From assembly GCA_022730075.1 (NCBI GenBank), contig DZBX01000008.1, positions 1 to 42,738 on the forward strand: a stretch of 42,738 nucleotides of DNA, written 5' to 3'. This DNA is from Rhodanobacter sp. GTDB lineage: Bacteria > Pseudomonadota > Gammaproteobacteria > Xanthomonadales > Rhodanobacteraceae. Positions 1 to 9,413 of the stretch are shown here, piece after piece. The notes below the pieces were generated by a model. It was not told where the DNA came from, did not search any database, and worked only from the letters and a program-made list of their open reading frames with translations. The stretch's first letter is position 1; each line of letters starts with the position of its first letter. The translations under genes were made by a program, and so were the position numbers.

Positions 1-57
1 CCCTGGAACCACGCCATGATGTCCGACGCCGCGCGTCTGGAAACCGGCATGATGTGA
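1..57 (+). CDS. 3' end of an unidentified gene
   Basis: Frame 1 is open from the window edge and ends in TGA at 55-57, giving 18 C-terminal residues that start PWNHAMM and end ETGMM. The piece is too short to assign to a family. The next gene on the same strand starts about 100 bases further on, so the two could be co-transcribed. That the frame is coding is inferred only from its position at the edge and the tight packing of the region. Confidence 0.35.
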   Translation, partial: PWNHAMMSDAARLETGMM

Positions 58-155
58 CGCGCCGAGGCGCCCCGGCGTCACGCGCTTGCCACTGGATGCA
101 TCCGCGCTGGCATGGGTGCACGACACATCCCACCCCGTACGCAAGGACTGGCACC

Positions 156-686
156 ATGCAGTTCGCCCTGGGCAGCACCAATCAGGCCAAACGCCGCGCG
201 GTGCGGCTGGCAACGGGTTGCGAACCGATCTGCGTGTCGGTGCCCTCGGGTGTCGCGAGCCAGCCGCTGAGCGCGGAGGAAACCGTGCGTGGCGCCATGG
301 CGCGTGCGCGCGGCGCACTGGCGGCAGTGCCCGGCGCGGACATCGGTCTGGGCCTGGAGGGCGGCGTCGATTACGACGACCGGCTCACGCATCACTGGCA
401 TCTGGTGTCGGTGTGCGCGGCCTGGGATGGCCGTGCGCTATACGTGGCGCATGGCGTGCATATGCCTTTGCCGGACGGCGTCGGTGCGCGCTTGGCTGCA
501 GGCGGCGTAGAGCTGTCGGAGGTCATGGACGCGCTGTTCGGTCGCGTCGGCAGCAACCACGACGAGGGCGCCTACGGCCTGCTCAGCGCGGGGCGCATCA
601 CGCGCGACGGGGTGTTTCGCGATGCGGTGATCGCCGCGTTGACGCCTTTTCAGAACGTTTTGTATCGCGCGCAGGCCGGGGACTGA
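156..686 (+). CDS. yjjX: Inosine/xanthosine triphosphatase, YjjX (DUF84) family
   Basis: A 176-residue protein of the DUF84/YjjX family, which hydrolyses non-canonical nucleotides such as ITP and XTP and so cleans the nucleotide pool. The N-terminus LGSTNQAKRRAV matches the family's opening phosphate-binding segment, and ADIGLGLEGGV near residue 65 matches the central active-site segment. The end, with a glycine-rich NHDEGAYGLL stretch, is also typical. I chose the ATG at 156 because the family motif begins within a few residues of it; the open frame runs 34 residues further upstream, but that part is Arg/His-rich and unlike the family. The gene converges on the membrane-protein gene at 744-1271. 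The exact substrate is known only from relatives. Confidence 0.82.
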   Translation: MQFALGSTNQAKRRAVRLATGCEPICVSVPSGVASQPLSAEETVRGAMARARGALAAVPGADIGLGLEGGVDYDDRLTHHWHLVSVCAAWDGRALYVAHGVHMPLPDGVGARLAAGGVELSEVMDALFGRVGSNHDEGAYGLLSAGRITRDGVFRDAVIAALTPFQNVLYRAQAGD

Positions 687-743
687 TCCCGGTGATGCTC
701 GATCCTGCAGACACGGGACAGTTGCCGCACGCTGCCGGATTCC

Positions 744-1271
744 TCACTGTGCGGATGGTGTCCACAGGCCCGCAAGCCAGACCCTGGCGCGTGTGCTGTG
801 GGCCAGCAGCAGCGACACGCCAGCAGCCACAAGCAAAACAGCGCCCAGCCAGGGGCCAGGACTGTCACGGGTGAGCCAGCGCAGCGCAGCCGACACCAGC
901 AGGAACGCAAACGCCAGCGCCATATAGCCACTCGACACGCGGGCTGGCGTGCCGGACGTAGCCTGCAATCGGGAGCGTGGTGGCAGCAAGGCCAGCAAGC
1001 CGTACACGCAGACAGCCAAGGCAAACGCAGCAACTTGGGGCGCCTGTGCATTGAGCCCTTCGTGCCACAGCCACAGGCTGGACAAAGTCCAAGCCGCGAG
1101 TGGCGGGATGAGCAGCATCAGCAAGCCACCAACGGCCAGCGTCCAGATCGCGTGATCCGACGACTCATGCCGCAGCTTGCGCAGGCCCCACCACCAGAAC
1201 GCAGCCGCGGCGCAGGCCGTGAGCGTCAGGATGATCTGGATCGGGGCATTGGGATTGGGGGTGGCCTGCAT
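744..1271 (-). CDS. Hypothetical membrane protein, about five TM helices
   Basis: A protein of about 175 residues that I do not recognise. It has roughly five hydrophobic segments of membrane-helix length: near residues 10-29 (with a WWWG cluster), 43-66, 80-97, 115-132 and 138-156, separated by short polar loops. It therefore probably sits in the inner membrane. The start at 1271 is preceded by a weak GGAA; an alternative ATG lies nine codons upstream at 1298. The gene lies downstream of hpf on the same strand, the place where E. coli has the nitrogen-PTS genes, but it shows no PTS features. No function is proposed. Confidence 0.55.
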   Translation of the reverse strand: MQATPNPNAPIQIILTLTACAAAAFWWWGLRKLRHESSDHAIWTLAVGGLLMLLIPPLAAWTLSSLWLWHEGLNAQAPQVAAFALAVCVYGLLALLPPRSRLQATSGTPARVSSGYMALAFAFLLVSAALRWLTRDSPGPWLGAVLLVAAGVSLLLAHSTRARVWLAGLWTPSAQ

Positions 1272-1428
1272 GAGCCGGTTCCGTGCGCGGGCGCGCATTG
1301 CGCGAAGGAGAATCTACGCCGCCAGTATGGCCGTCGCAAACGCGGGATACGCCCAGCCAGCGGTGCCGGCATGGTGGCGGCGGGCGCGTCGCGCACGCCG
1401 CCTGGCTGTGCAGCCAATGCGCGCGTGT

Positions 1429-1749
1429 CTATTCGGCGCGCAGCTCGCGGCCTTCTTCGCGGTGGTGCGCGGTGAGTTTTTCCTTGTGCTTGCGCAACTG
1501 CGCGACCAGCTTGTCCAGCAGCGTGTCGATCGAGGCGTACATGTCGCCATCGCTGGCCTCGGCGTGCAGGGTGCGGCCGGCGGCGGCCAGGGTGGCCTCG
1601 GCGCGCTGTTCAAGCTTTTCCACGGAAAGAACCACGGCGAGCGAGGTGACGTTGTCGAAGTATTTGTCGAGTTTTTTCAGGCGATTCTGCACATGGTCGC
1701 GCAGTGCCTGGGTGACTTCGATCTGATGGCCGCTGATCTGGATTTGCAT
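1429..1749 (-). CDS. hpf: Ribosome hibernation promoting factor, short form
   Basis: A 106-residue protein of the HPF/RaiA family. Such proteins bind the 30S decoding region in starved cells and promote 100S dimers or silence 70S ribosomes. It begins MQIQISGHQIEVTQALRDHV, the standard first strand and helix, followed by a basic helix NRLKKLDKYFDN and the A-x-AEASDGDMYASID segment of the second half. The length shows the short form: there is no C-terminal dimerisation domain, and only a short charged tail (HREEGRELRAE). It follows rpoN by 109 bases on the same strand, the arrangement found in many Proteobacteria, so sigma-54 and Hpf may be co-expressed. Confidence 0.93.
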   Translation of the reverse strand: MQIQISGHQIEVTQALRDHVQNRLKKLDKYFDNVTSLAVVLSVEKLEQRAEATLAAAGRTLHAEASDGDMYASIDTLLDKLVAQLRKHKEKLTAHHREEGRELRAE

Positions 1750-1858
1750 GGTGCTCTCCGTTTGTCATCGTGGGCGCGCTGGTCGTCGTGGCGTCCAGCC
1801 CGCGCGCTTGGGCCGGGCGCAAGCCTGCAGTGAATGTTTGGGGACGCTCCTTGCCGAT

Positions 1859-3352
1859 TCAACCGGCGCGTTGTCGCTCGGATGAGCTGGGAATGCGCAG
1901 CGCTTCGCGGTACTTGGCCACGGTACGCCGCGCCACCTGAATGCCGCGTTGGTTGAGCTCGGTGGTCAGCGCCTGATCGGACAGCGGCCGCCGCGGGCTT
2001 TCCGCGTCCACCAGTTTGCGGATCAGCGCCTGCACGGCAGTGGCCGAGGCCGCGCCGCCATCGTCGGTGGACACGCCGCTGGAAAAGAAATACTTGAACT
2101 CGAAGGTGCCGCGTGGGGTGCGCAGGTACTTGCGCGTGGTCACGCGCGAGATGGTCGATTCATGCATGCCGACTTCCTCGGCGATCTCGCGCAGCACCAG
2201 CGGGCGCATGGCCTCCGGGCCGAAGTCGAGGAACGCGTTCTGCTGCCGCACGATGGCCTCGGCCACGCGCAGCAGGGTATCGGCGCGCGCCTGCAGGCTC
2301 TTGATCAGCCAGCGCGCTTCCTGCAACTGGCCCTTGAGGTAGGCCGCGTCTTCGCGCCGCGCACGCGCGATCAGGCCGCAATAGTGGCGATTGAGGCCAA
2401 GCTTGGGCTGGTTGCCCGCGGCCAGGCGCACCTGCCAGCGGCCGTGCTCGCGCAGCACGTAGGCATCGGGCGCGACGTATTCCACCGGTGCCGCGCCCAG
2501 CGCCGCGCCGGGGCGCGGATCCAGCGTGCGAATCAGCGCCGCGGCTTCGGCCACGGCTTCCGGCGGCGCCTGCAGGCTGCGCGCGATGCGCGCGAAATCG
2601 CGCTTCGCCAGGGGTTCCAGATGCTCGGCGATCATCGCCTGCGCCAGATGCAGGTGCTCGGTGTCCGCCGCCATGCCGCGCAGTTGCGCGGTCAGGCAAT
2701 CGCGCAGGTCGAGACTGGCCACACCCGCCGGATCGAGTTGTTGCAGGCGGTGACGCACGGCTTCGATCTCGTCCAGGCCCACGCTGGGTTCGCGCAAGGC
2801 GGCCTGCACGGAGGCAAGGCCCTCGCGCAGATAGCCGTCTTCGTCCACGGCGTCGATCACTGCCAGGGCGATGGCATGGTCGCGCGGCGACAGGTTGAGC
2901 AGGTTGACCTGGTGCAGCAGGTGTTCATGCAGGCTCACCGGCGCGGCGTCCTGCGCCTCGAAACCGTCGTCGTCGTCATGGCCGGCGCCGTTGCCGTAGG
3001 ACGTGGCGCCGAATTCCTCGCCGTCCCAGGCCTCGCTGCCGCGTTCGTCGCTGCGTTCGTCGGCGGCGCGGTCATCCTGGCTTGCGCCGTCATTGCGCGT
3101 TTCGCCGAATTCGACCGCGTCGCCGGCGTCGGCGGTAGGGGCGGCGACCTCGGTTGCCGTGCCGTCGTCGGTTTGCAGCTCGGATTCGTCCGCGCCCTCG
3201 CCGTCGAGCTCGAGCAGCGGATTGGATTCGGCCAGCTCGCGCAGCTCGGTTTCCAGCTCCAGCCGCGAAAGCTGCAGCAGGCGGATCGCCTGTTGCAGTT
3301 GCGGCGTGAGGGTGAGCTGCTGGTTGAGCCGCAGCTGCAGGCCTGGCTTCAT
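1859..3352 (-). CDS. rpoN: RNA polymerase sigma-54 factor
   Basis: A 497-residue sigma-54. Region I is at the N-terminus (residues 1-50, Gln/Leu-rich: LRLNQQLTLTPQLQQAIRLL), which contacts activators and the -12 element. An acidic region II follows at about 50-140, rich in Asp and Glu. Then come the core-binding domain and the C-terminal DNA-binding domain with the RpoN box ARRTVAKYRE at about 474-483, which reads the -24 element. All diagnostic parts are intact. It lies between lptB (160 bases upstream, with a GC-rich stem-loop between) and hpf. An AAGG lies a few bases before the ATG, and a TAGGAT -10-like hexamer on the minus strand at 3386-3391 suggests rpoN may have its own promoter besides read-through. 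Confidence 0.97.
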   Translation of the reverse strand: MKPGLQLRLNQQLTLTPQLQQAIRLLQLSRLELETELRELAESNPLLELDGEGADESELQTDDGTATEVAAPTADAGDAVEFGETRNDGASQDDRAADERSDERGSEAWDGEEFGATSYGNGAGHDDDDGFEAQDAAPVSLHEHLLHQVNLLNLSPRDHAIALAVIDAVDEDGYLREGLASVQAALREPSVGLDEIEAVRHRLQQLDPAGVASLDLRDCLTAQLRGMAADTEHLHLAQAMIAEHLEPLAKRDFARIARSLQAPPEAVAEAAALIRTLDPRPGAALGAAPVEYVAPDAYVLREHGRWQVRLAAGNQPKLGLNRHYCGLIARARREDAAYLKGQLQEARWLIKSLQARADTLLRVAEAIVRQQNAFLDFGPEAMRPLVLREIAEEVGMHESTISRVTTRKYLRTPRGTFEFKYFFSSGVSTDDGGAASATAVQALIRKLVDAESPRRPLSDQALTTELNQRGIQVARRTVAKYREALRIPSSSERQRAG

Positions 3353-3484
3353 GCTTGCCTTCTGCGTGTGAATGATCCCGATTGCATCCTAGCGCCCACG
3401 GCGCACGCCAGCCAGCGGCGCGCGCGCGGCATGATGTGACGGATTTGCGCAATGGCGCGGATGCCGGTCTTGTGGGCATTGGCT

Positions 3485-3505
3485 GCGGCGGGTCCGCCCC
3501 GCCGC
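3485..3505 (-). promoter_or_regulatory. GC-rich stem-loop between lptB and rpoN
   Basis: GCGGCGGG at 3485-3492 pairs perfectly with CCCGCCGC at 3498-3505 around a five-base loop. It starts eight bases past the lptB stop codon in the direction of transcription. No T-run follows, so it is not a classic intrinsic terminator. It may instead stabilise the 3' end of the lpt mRNA or weaken read-through into rpoN. The structure is seen in the sequence; its role is inferred. Confidence 0.35.
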
Positions 3506-3512
3506 GCGCCGA

Positions 3513-4232
3513 TCAGAGCTTGAATTCGTTGCCCAGATAGACCTGGCGCACCTGCTCGTCGGCGAGCAGGTGCTGCGGTGATCCCCGTGCGAGCACGCTG
3601 CCCTCGTTGAGGATGTAGGCGTGGTCGCAGATGCCCAGGGTTTCACGCACGTTGTGGTCGGTGATCAGCACGCCGATGCCACGCTCCTTCAAATGACGCA
3701 CGATGCGCTGGATTTCGCCGACCGAAATCGGATCGACGCCGGCGAAGGGTTCGTCCAGCAGCATGTAGCGCGGTTGCGCGGCCAGCGCGCGCGCGATCTC
3801 CACGCGCCGGCGCTCGCCGCCGGACAGGCTCTGGCCCTGTTGCCCGGCCAGGTGCGCGATCTTGAGTTCATCGAGCAGCGCTTCGAGCATCTGTTCGCGC
3901 TGCGCGCGATTCATGTTGTCGCGCAGTTCGAGCACGGCGAGGATGTTCTCGGCCACGTTCAGGCGCCGGAACACCGACGGCTCCTGCGGCAGATAGCCGA
4001 TACCGAGGCGCGCGCGCGCGTGCATGGGCAGGCCGGTGATGTCGCGCTGATCGAGACGGATCGCGCCCGCGTCGGCCTGCACCAGTCCGACGATCATGTA
4101 GAAGCACGTGGTCTTGCCGGCACCGTTGGGGCCGAGCAGCCCGACCACCTTGCCCTGCTGCAGCTCGAAATCGAATTCACGCACCACGGCGCGGCTGCGG
4201 AAACGTTTTTGCAAACCTTGCGCGCTGAGCAT
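3513..4232 (-). CDS. lptB: LPS export ABC transporter ATPase LptB
   Basis: A 239-residue ATPase that powers extraction of lipopolysaccharide from the inner membrane together with LptF/LptG and passes it to LptC. Walker A is GPNGAGKT at residues 34-41, the signature is LSGGERRR near 136, and Walker B with the following D-loop is [12 protein letters not shown]. The switch histidine is in ITDHNVRET. The sequence runs with E. coli LptB over its whole length. Its ATG overlaps the lptA stop by one base (TGATG), showing translational coupling in the kdsD-kdsC-lptC-lptA-lptB operon. lptF and lptG are not in this window, as is usual. Confidence 0.97.
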   Translation of the reverse strand: MLSAQGLQKRFRSRAVVREFDFELQQGKVVGLLGPNGAGKTTCFYMIVGLVQADAGAIRLDQRDITGLPMHARARLGIGYLPQEPSVFRRLNVAENILAVLELRDNMNRAQREQMLEALLDELKIAHLAGQQGQSLSGGERRRVEIARALAAQPRYMLLDEPFAGVDPISVGEIQRIVRHLKERGIGVLITDHNVRETLGICDHAYILNEGSVLARGSPQHLLADEQVRQVYLGNEFKL

Positions 4233-4846
4233 CAGGGCTGGCCGCCGCTGCCGGCATGCGCGGGTTGCGCGGCCGCCGGCGCGACCGTGGCGGGCCGCGC
4301 CGGCGTTGGCGTGGCGCTGCGCGCGTGCGGCAGGAAGATCAGATGCACCTGGCCGCCGCCACCGCCTTCGCCCTGCATCGCGCCGGTACCCGTGTTGTAT
4401 ACCAGCTTGGCGCCGCTGTAGCTGCCGCGGCCGGGCTGATCAACGTGCGCGGCGCCGATCAGGATCGCGGTTTCGGTGGCCGGAGAGTAATCGATGGTGG
4501 CCGCCGTGGAGTGCATCTCGCCGCCGCCGTCGAGCTGCTGCGAGAGTCGCGCCGGGCTTCCCTCCAGTACCACGCGCGTGACCTTGTTGCTGGCGTCGGT
4601 ATACACGGTGCCCTTGGCCGCAGCGCCGTGCAGCGAGCCCTGCTGCAGCGTGACATCGCCGTACAGCTTGGTGATGTGCTGGTCCTGTGCCGCCACGAAG
4701 CGTTGCGCATTCACCCGCAACGGCTGCTGACGATCCGATTTCAGCGCCTGCGCCGTCGGCGCGAGCAACAGCGCGAGCAGGGCCAGTGCAGGCAGCAGCG
4801 CGCGCCGGTCAGGGCGCGGGGTGCGTCGCGGGCAGGAAGGTGCCAT
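4232..4846 (-). CDS. lptA: LPS transport periplasmic protein LptA
   Basis: A 204-residue OstA/LptA-family protein that bridges the periplasm between LptC and LptD. The N-terminus is a signal peptide: a basic stretch, then [19 protein letters not shown] with cleavage probably after AQA near residue 34. The mature part has the repeating beta-strand segments of the jelly-roll fold, including [23 protein letters not shown], which resembles the E. coli LptA core. I chose the ATG at 4846 because it gives a proper signal peptide; it overlaps the end of lptC by 38 bases in another frame. An in-frame ATG three codons earlier (4855) is possible. The C-terminus is a low-complexity Ala/Pro/Thr tail after a glycine run, longer than in E. 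coli. Confidence 0.88.
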   Translation of the reverse strand: MAPSCPRRTPRPDRRALLPALALLALLLAPTAQALKSDRQQPLRVNAQRFVAAQDQHITKLYGDVTLQQGSLHGAAAKGTVYTDASNKVTRVVLEGSPARLSQQLDGGGEMHSTAATIDYSPATETAILIGAAHVDQPGRGSYSGAKLVYNTGTGAMQGEGGGGGQVHLIFLPHARSATPTPARPATVAPAAAQPAHAGSGGQP

Positions 4847-5387
4847 GCACGTCATCGAGCAGCTCCAGGGTACGGGTGGCGGTATTGGCGCGGAAGCCGA
4901 TGCCCACGAGTGTAGCGTTGGGCTGCTGAATTTCCGTGCGCGCGGCGCTGGCCAGACGATGCTCGCGCGGCCAGGCGACGATGTCGTGGCTGATGATGGT
5001 GCTGGGTGGGCCGCCGTCGACGCCCGGTTGCAGCATGTGCACATCGCCCAGCAGCTTGAGCTCGGTGCCTTGCGCGTTGACCCAGCCGAAGCGCGAATGT
5101 CCTTGCCAGGCGGGGCCGTTGTTTTGCGGCAGGACAAAGCGCGGCGCGTTGATGTACAGCGCGTCGTCGCCATTGCGGCGGTCGAGCTGTGGTGCGCGCA
5201 GAAACAGCGCCGGACGGCCGTCGTCACCGAGCGCGGTGAGGTGGAAGTCGTACAGGGTGTAGGACGAGCGTGGTGGCCCCGCAAACGTGCTGGGCGGCGG
5301 CGGCGGGGTCAGCCACCACAGTGCCAGTTGGGTCAGCGCCGCCGCCATGCCCAGCACGAACAATGCCAGCAGCATGCGCCGGCTCAT
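4809..5387 (-). CDS. lptC: LPS export protein LptC
   Basis: A 192-residue bitopic inner-membrane protein that receives LPS from LptBFG and passes it to LptA. It has one N-terminal transmembrane helix (about residues 5-25, MLLALFVLGMAAALTQLALW) and then a periplasmic beta-jelly-roll of the LptC family, with segments such as YTLYDFHLTALGDDGRP and a conserved LLGDVHML. The start forms a four-base ATGA overlap with the kdsC stop, a strong sign of the correct start. Its last 38 bases overlap the lptA start. Sequence identity in this family is always low, so the call rests on membrane topology, length and the neighbouring kdsC, lptA and lptB. Confidence 0.9.
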   Translation of the reverse strand: MSRRMLLALFVLGMAAALTQLALWWLTPPPPPSTFAGPPRSSYTLYDFHLTALGDDGRPALFLRAPQLDRRNGDDALYINAPRFVLPQNNGPAWQGHSRFGWVNAQGTELKLLGDVHMLQPGVDGGPPSTIISHDIVAWPREHRLASAARTEIQQPNATLVGIGFRANTATRTLELLDDVHGTFLPATHPAP

Positions 5388-5920
5388 TGCCAGCGCGCCT
5401 GTTCCGCCGCGGCCAGATCCTGCGCGCGCAACAGCAGGTCGCACACCTCGCGCACTGCGCCAGCGCCGCCGTGTCGCTGCGTTTGCCAGTGCGCCGCAGC
5501 CGCGACCCATGGATGCGCGTCGGCCACCGCAATCGCCAGTCCGGCGCTGCGCATCGCGGCGATGTCGGGCAGGTCGTCGCCAACCATGGCGCAGGCGCTC
5601 AGCGGCAGGCCCAGTGCGTTGGCGATCTCGCCCAGGCAGGCGCGCTTGTCCTCGCGTCCCTGATACAGATGCACGATGCCCAGCTCGCGCGCGCGCAAGG
5701 CCAGCGCGTGGCTGACGCGCGCGGTGATGATGGCGACCGCGATGCCGTGGCGCTGGACCAGCTTGATCCCCAGCCCGTCGCGCACGTGAAACACCTTCAG
5801 CTCGCGTCCGTCCTCGGCATACCAGAGACGGCCATCGGTGAGCGTGCCGTCCACGTCCAGCGCCAGCAGGCGGATGGCGCGCGCGCGCTGCAGCACCGCT
5901 GCGGGAATCTCGCCCTGCAT
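5384..5920 (-). CDS. kdsC: 3-deoxy-D-manno-octulosonate 8-phosphate phosphatase
   Basis: A 178-residue HAD-superfamily phosphatase that converts Kdo-8-phosphate to Kdo, the inner-core sugar of LPS. HAD motif I is DVDGTLTDG at residues 22-30, with the two catalytic aspartates D22 and D24. Motif II is the Thr of AIITARVS, and the later motif GDDLPD carries the Mg-binding aspartates. Length and lack of a cap domain fit the tetrameric KdsC type. It sits one base after the kdsD stop and overlaps lptC by four bases, so Kdo synthesis and LPS export are translationally linked. Confidence 0.96.
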   Translation of the reverse strand: MQGEIPAAVLQRARAIRLLALDVDGTLTDGRLWYAEDGRELKVFHVRDGLGIKLVQRHGIAVAIITARVSHALALRARELGIVHLYQGREDKRACLGEIANALGLPLSACAMVGDDLPDIAAMRSAGLAIAVADAHPWVAAAAHWQTQRHGGAGAVREVCDLLLRAQDLAAAEQARWQ

Positions 5921-5921
5921 C

Positions 5922-6920
5922 TCAGACCACCTTGGCGCGCAGCAGATCGAGAAACGTCACGGCACCGACGAGGCGTTCATCGTCGACCACCAGCAGGCCC
6001 TGGATCTTGTGCGTTTCCATCATTTGCGCGGCCTCGCCTGCAAGGCGCTGCGGCGCGATGGTGCGCGGCGAGCGCGTCATCAGTTGCGCCAGCGGCGTGC
6101 TGCGCAGGTCCACGTCGCGATTGTCCAGTGCGCGGCGCAGGTCGCCATCGGTGAACACGCCCAGCAGGTGCCGCTGTTCATCGATGACGGCGGTCATGCC
6201 CAGACCCTTGCGGCTCATCTCGGCCAGTGCCTCGTTGAGGCTGGCTGCGGCGCGCACCGCCGGCACCGCGGCATCGCGGTGCATGACATCCTCGATGCGC
6301 AGCAGCAGGCGCCTGCCCAGGCTGCCGGCCGGATGCGAATGGGCGAAATCCTCGGCGGTGAAGCCGCGCGCCTCGAGCAGCGCGATCGCCAGCGCGTCGC
6401 CCAGTGCCAGCGCCGCCGTGGTGCTGGCGGTGGGCGCCAGACCCAGCGGGCAGGCCTCGGCCGGGACGCTGGCATCCATGTGCACCGTGGCTTGCCGCGC
6501 AAGCGTCGAATGCGGCTTGCCGGTCATCGCCAGCAGCGGGATGCCCTGGCGTTGCAACAGCGGCATGATGGTGAGCAGTTCCTCGGTTTCGCCCGAATAA
6601 GACAGGGCCAGCACCACGTCGCTGGCGGTGATCATGCCGAGGTCGCCGTGGCTGGCCTCGCCCGGGTGCACGAAGAACGCCGGTGTGCCGGTGGATGCGA
6701 GGGTCGCGGCGATCTTGCGCGCGACATGGCCGGATTTGCCCATGCCGCTGAGCACCACGCGCCCGCGCGCGCCGAGAATGATGCGACAGGCGGCGGCAAA
6801 GGCAGCATCGACACGCGGCGCCAGGGCGTGCAGCGCGCCCGCCTCGGTGAGGATCACGCGCCGCGCGCTGGCGATCAGCGCGGCGTCATCGGTTGCATGG
6901 GCGTGCGGTTTCGCAGACAC
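5922..6920 (-). CDS. kdsD: Arabinose-5-phosphate isomerase KdsD
   Basis: A 332-residue isomerase that makes D-arabinose 5-phosphate from ribulose 5-phosphate, the first committed step to Kdo. The N-terminal SIS domain has SGMGKSGH at about 58-65, FFVHPGEASHGDLGM and SYSGETEE, and ACPLGLAPTASTTAALALGDALA follows. Two CBS domains fill the C-terminal third (DVMHRDAAVPAV and then QLMTRSPRTI). I chose the GTG at 6920 because it places the SIS motif as in E. coli KdsD. The frame also has ATGs at 6989 and 6998 that would add a Pro/His-rich leader. The gene is divergent from ibaG, so a shared control region lies at 6921-7042. Confidence 0.94.
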   Translation of the reverse strand: MSAKPHAHATDDAALIASARRVILTEAGALHALAPRVDAAFAAACRIILGARGRVVLSGMGKSGHVARKIAATLASTGTPAFFVHPGEASHGDLGMITASDVVLALSYSGETEELLTIMPLLQRQGIPLLAMTGKPHSTLARQATVHMDASVPAEACPLGLAPTASTTAALALGDALAIALLEARGFTAEDFAHSHPAGSLGRRLLLRIEDVMHRDAAVPAVRAAASLNEALAEMSRKGLGMTAVIDEQRHLLGVFTDGDLRRALDNRDVDLRSTPLAQLMTRSPRTIAPQRLAGEAAQMMETHKIQGLLVVDDERLVGAVTFLDLLRAKVV

Positions 6921-7042
6921 GTTTGGGTCCGTGTGGGGGTGCGGCGGTATCGGGCGCGGGCGCGATCCGCTACCATGAACAGCTTGCATTCTAACCATTC
7001 GCGCGCGCGCGGCCGCGCTCGACGCTTACTTCTTCCTGGCCC

Positions 7043-7279
7043 ATGCATCCCGAGCAGATTCAGACCTTGATCGAACGTGGACTGCCTGGCGCGCGTGCCG
7101 CGGTCAGCGGTGCGGATGGCGTGCATTTCGAGGCGCGCGTGATCTGCGCCGCATTTGCCGGCAAACTGCCGTTGGCGCGTCACCGCATGGTCTACGCCAC
7201 GCTGGGCGAGTTGATGGGCGGCGCCATCCATGCACTGAGTCTGCAGACACTCACCCCCGAGGAGGCCGCGCGTGCTTGA
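7043..7279 (+). CDS. ibaG: BolA family protein IbaG
   Basis: A 78-residue BolA/YrbA-type protein. In E. coli IbaG is linked to acid stress and, with monothiol glutaredoxins, to Fe-S handling. Typical residues are present: the GADGVHFEARVIC strand with C35, RHRMVYATLG, and the C-terminal IHALSLQTLTPEE. The position directly upstream of murA is conserved across many Gammaproteobacteria. A CGFS-type monothiol glutaredoxin, the usual BolA partner, is encoded in the same window at 33819. The first ATG after the kdsD/ibaG divergent region is used. Confidence 0.92.
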   Translation: MHPEQIQTLIERGLPGARAAVSGADGVHFEARVICAAFAGKLPLARHRMVYATLGELMGGAIHALSLQTLTPEEAARA

Positions 7280-8602
<1,323 letters not shown>

Positions 8603-8629
8603 CCGCTCCATCGCGCCGCACACGCCGCA

Positions 8630-9358
8630 CTAGCGCGGTGCGCGCTCCAGTTCCAGCAAATACACCGTGCCCTTGCCGTCGCGCTGTTCCATGCGCACCG
8701 GCGCCAGCATCGGCGGGGCAAACCAGGCGCGCAAGCCGTTGTCGGCATCGCTGCGCTGCACGGCATAAGCCTGGTAATCGCCGGCGGGCACGTGCAGCGC
8801 AACCGGCATGGTGGCGATCGCGTAGTGCTGTTGCGAAACATGATCGGCCATGGCGACCGGCACCACCACCGTGCCGCGCGCGCCGGCAGCCACGTGCAGT
8901 GCCAGCACCAGCACCGCCAGATTGCGATCGACCGTGCCGGGCACGGCGGCGTAGTGTTGCTGCGCGTGCCCGTCGCGCATGGTGATCCGGTCGCCGGGCC
9001 AATCGAACGCCGTGCTGCGCGTGATCGACTTGAACGCGCTCTGCATGTGGTAGCGATAGCCCAGATCCTGCACGGCGTCATCGTGCCAGCGGAAGCGCGA
9101 GGACTCGCTGACATCCAGCCCGAGCAGCGCGGCCAGCCCGGCGCTGCCGCGCGTGACATTGCTGAACACATACTCGCCGTTGCGCGCGTTGCTCAGGCTG
9201 AGCGTGGCCTGGCCGATGGCGTCGCCATCGCGCAGAACGCGGTACTGCGCGCTGAAGGGGGTGGGCGCGGCGGCCTGTGCGGCGACCGCCCATGGCGGCA
9301 GGACGAGCGCCAGCAGCAGCGACAGCAGTTGGAGGGGCGAGGTTTTCGGCAGATGCAT
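8630..9358 (-). CDS. DUF3108 domain periplasmic protein
   Basis: A 242-residue secreted protein of the DUF3108 family, whose function is not established. It begins with a signal peptide (LLSLLLALVLPPWAVAAQA, cleavage near residue 29). The mature part is beta-rich, starting FSAQYRVLRDGDAIGQATLSL, the family's usual opening, then RDG-containing strands with tyrosines and a C-terminal strand pair ending YLLELERAPR. DUF3108 proteins are commonly found beside purN/purM in Xanthomonadales. Here it is 55 bases downstream of purN on the same strand and probably the last gene of that unit. It converges on murA with only 27 bases between. Confidence 0.8.
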   Translation of the reverse strand: MHLPKTSPLQLLSLLLALVLPPWAVAAQAAAPTPFSAQYRVLRDGDAIGQATLSLSNARNGEYVFSNVTRGSAGLAALLGLDVSESSRFRWHDDAVQDLGYRYHMQSAFKSITRSTAFDWPGDRITMRDGHAQQHYAAVPGTVDRNLAVLVLALHVAAGARGTVVVPVAMADHVSQQHYAIATMPVALHVPAGDYQAYAVQRSDADNGLRAWFAPPMLAPVRMEQRDGKGTVYLLELERAPR

Positions 9359-9413
9359 GGCGGTTCGTCCTGCAAAGTGGGTCGAGCTTGCCGCGCGTTG
9401 GCTGAATCCGCGC

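Noticed and set aside
1949-3439. 496-codon open frame on the plus strand, antisense to rpoN
   Set aside because: The composition (repetitive Ala/Arg/Gly/His) is typical of a high-GC shadow frame, with no motif, while the minus strand has complete sigma-54.
5922-6998. Longer KdsD starting at ATG 6998 or 6989
   Set aside because: It would add a Pro/His/Arg-rich leader absent from the family. The GTG at 6920 places the SIS motif as in E. coli KdsD.
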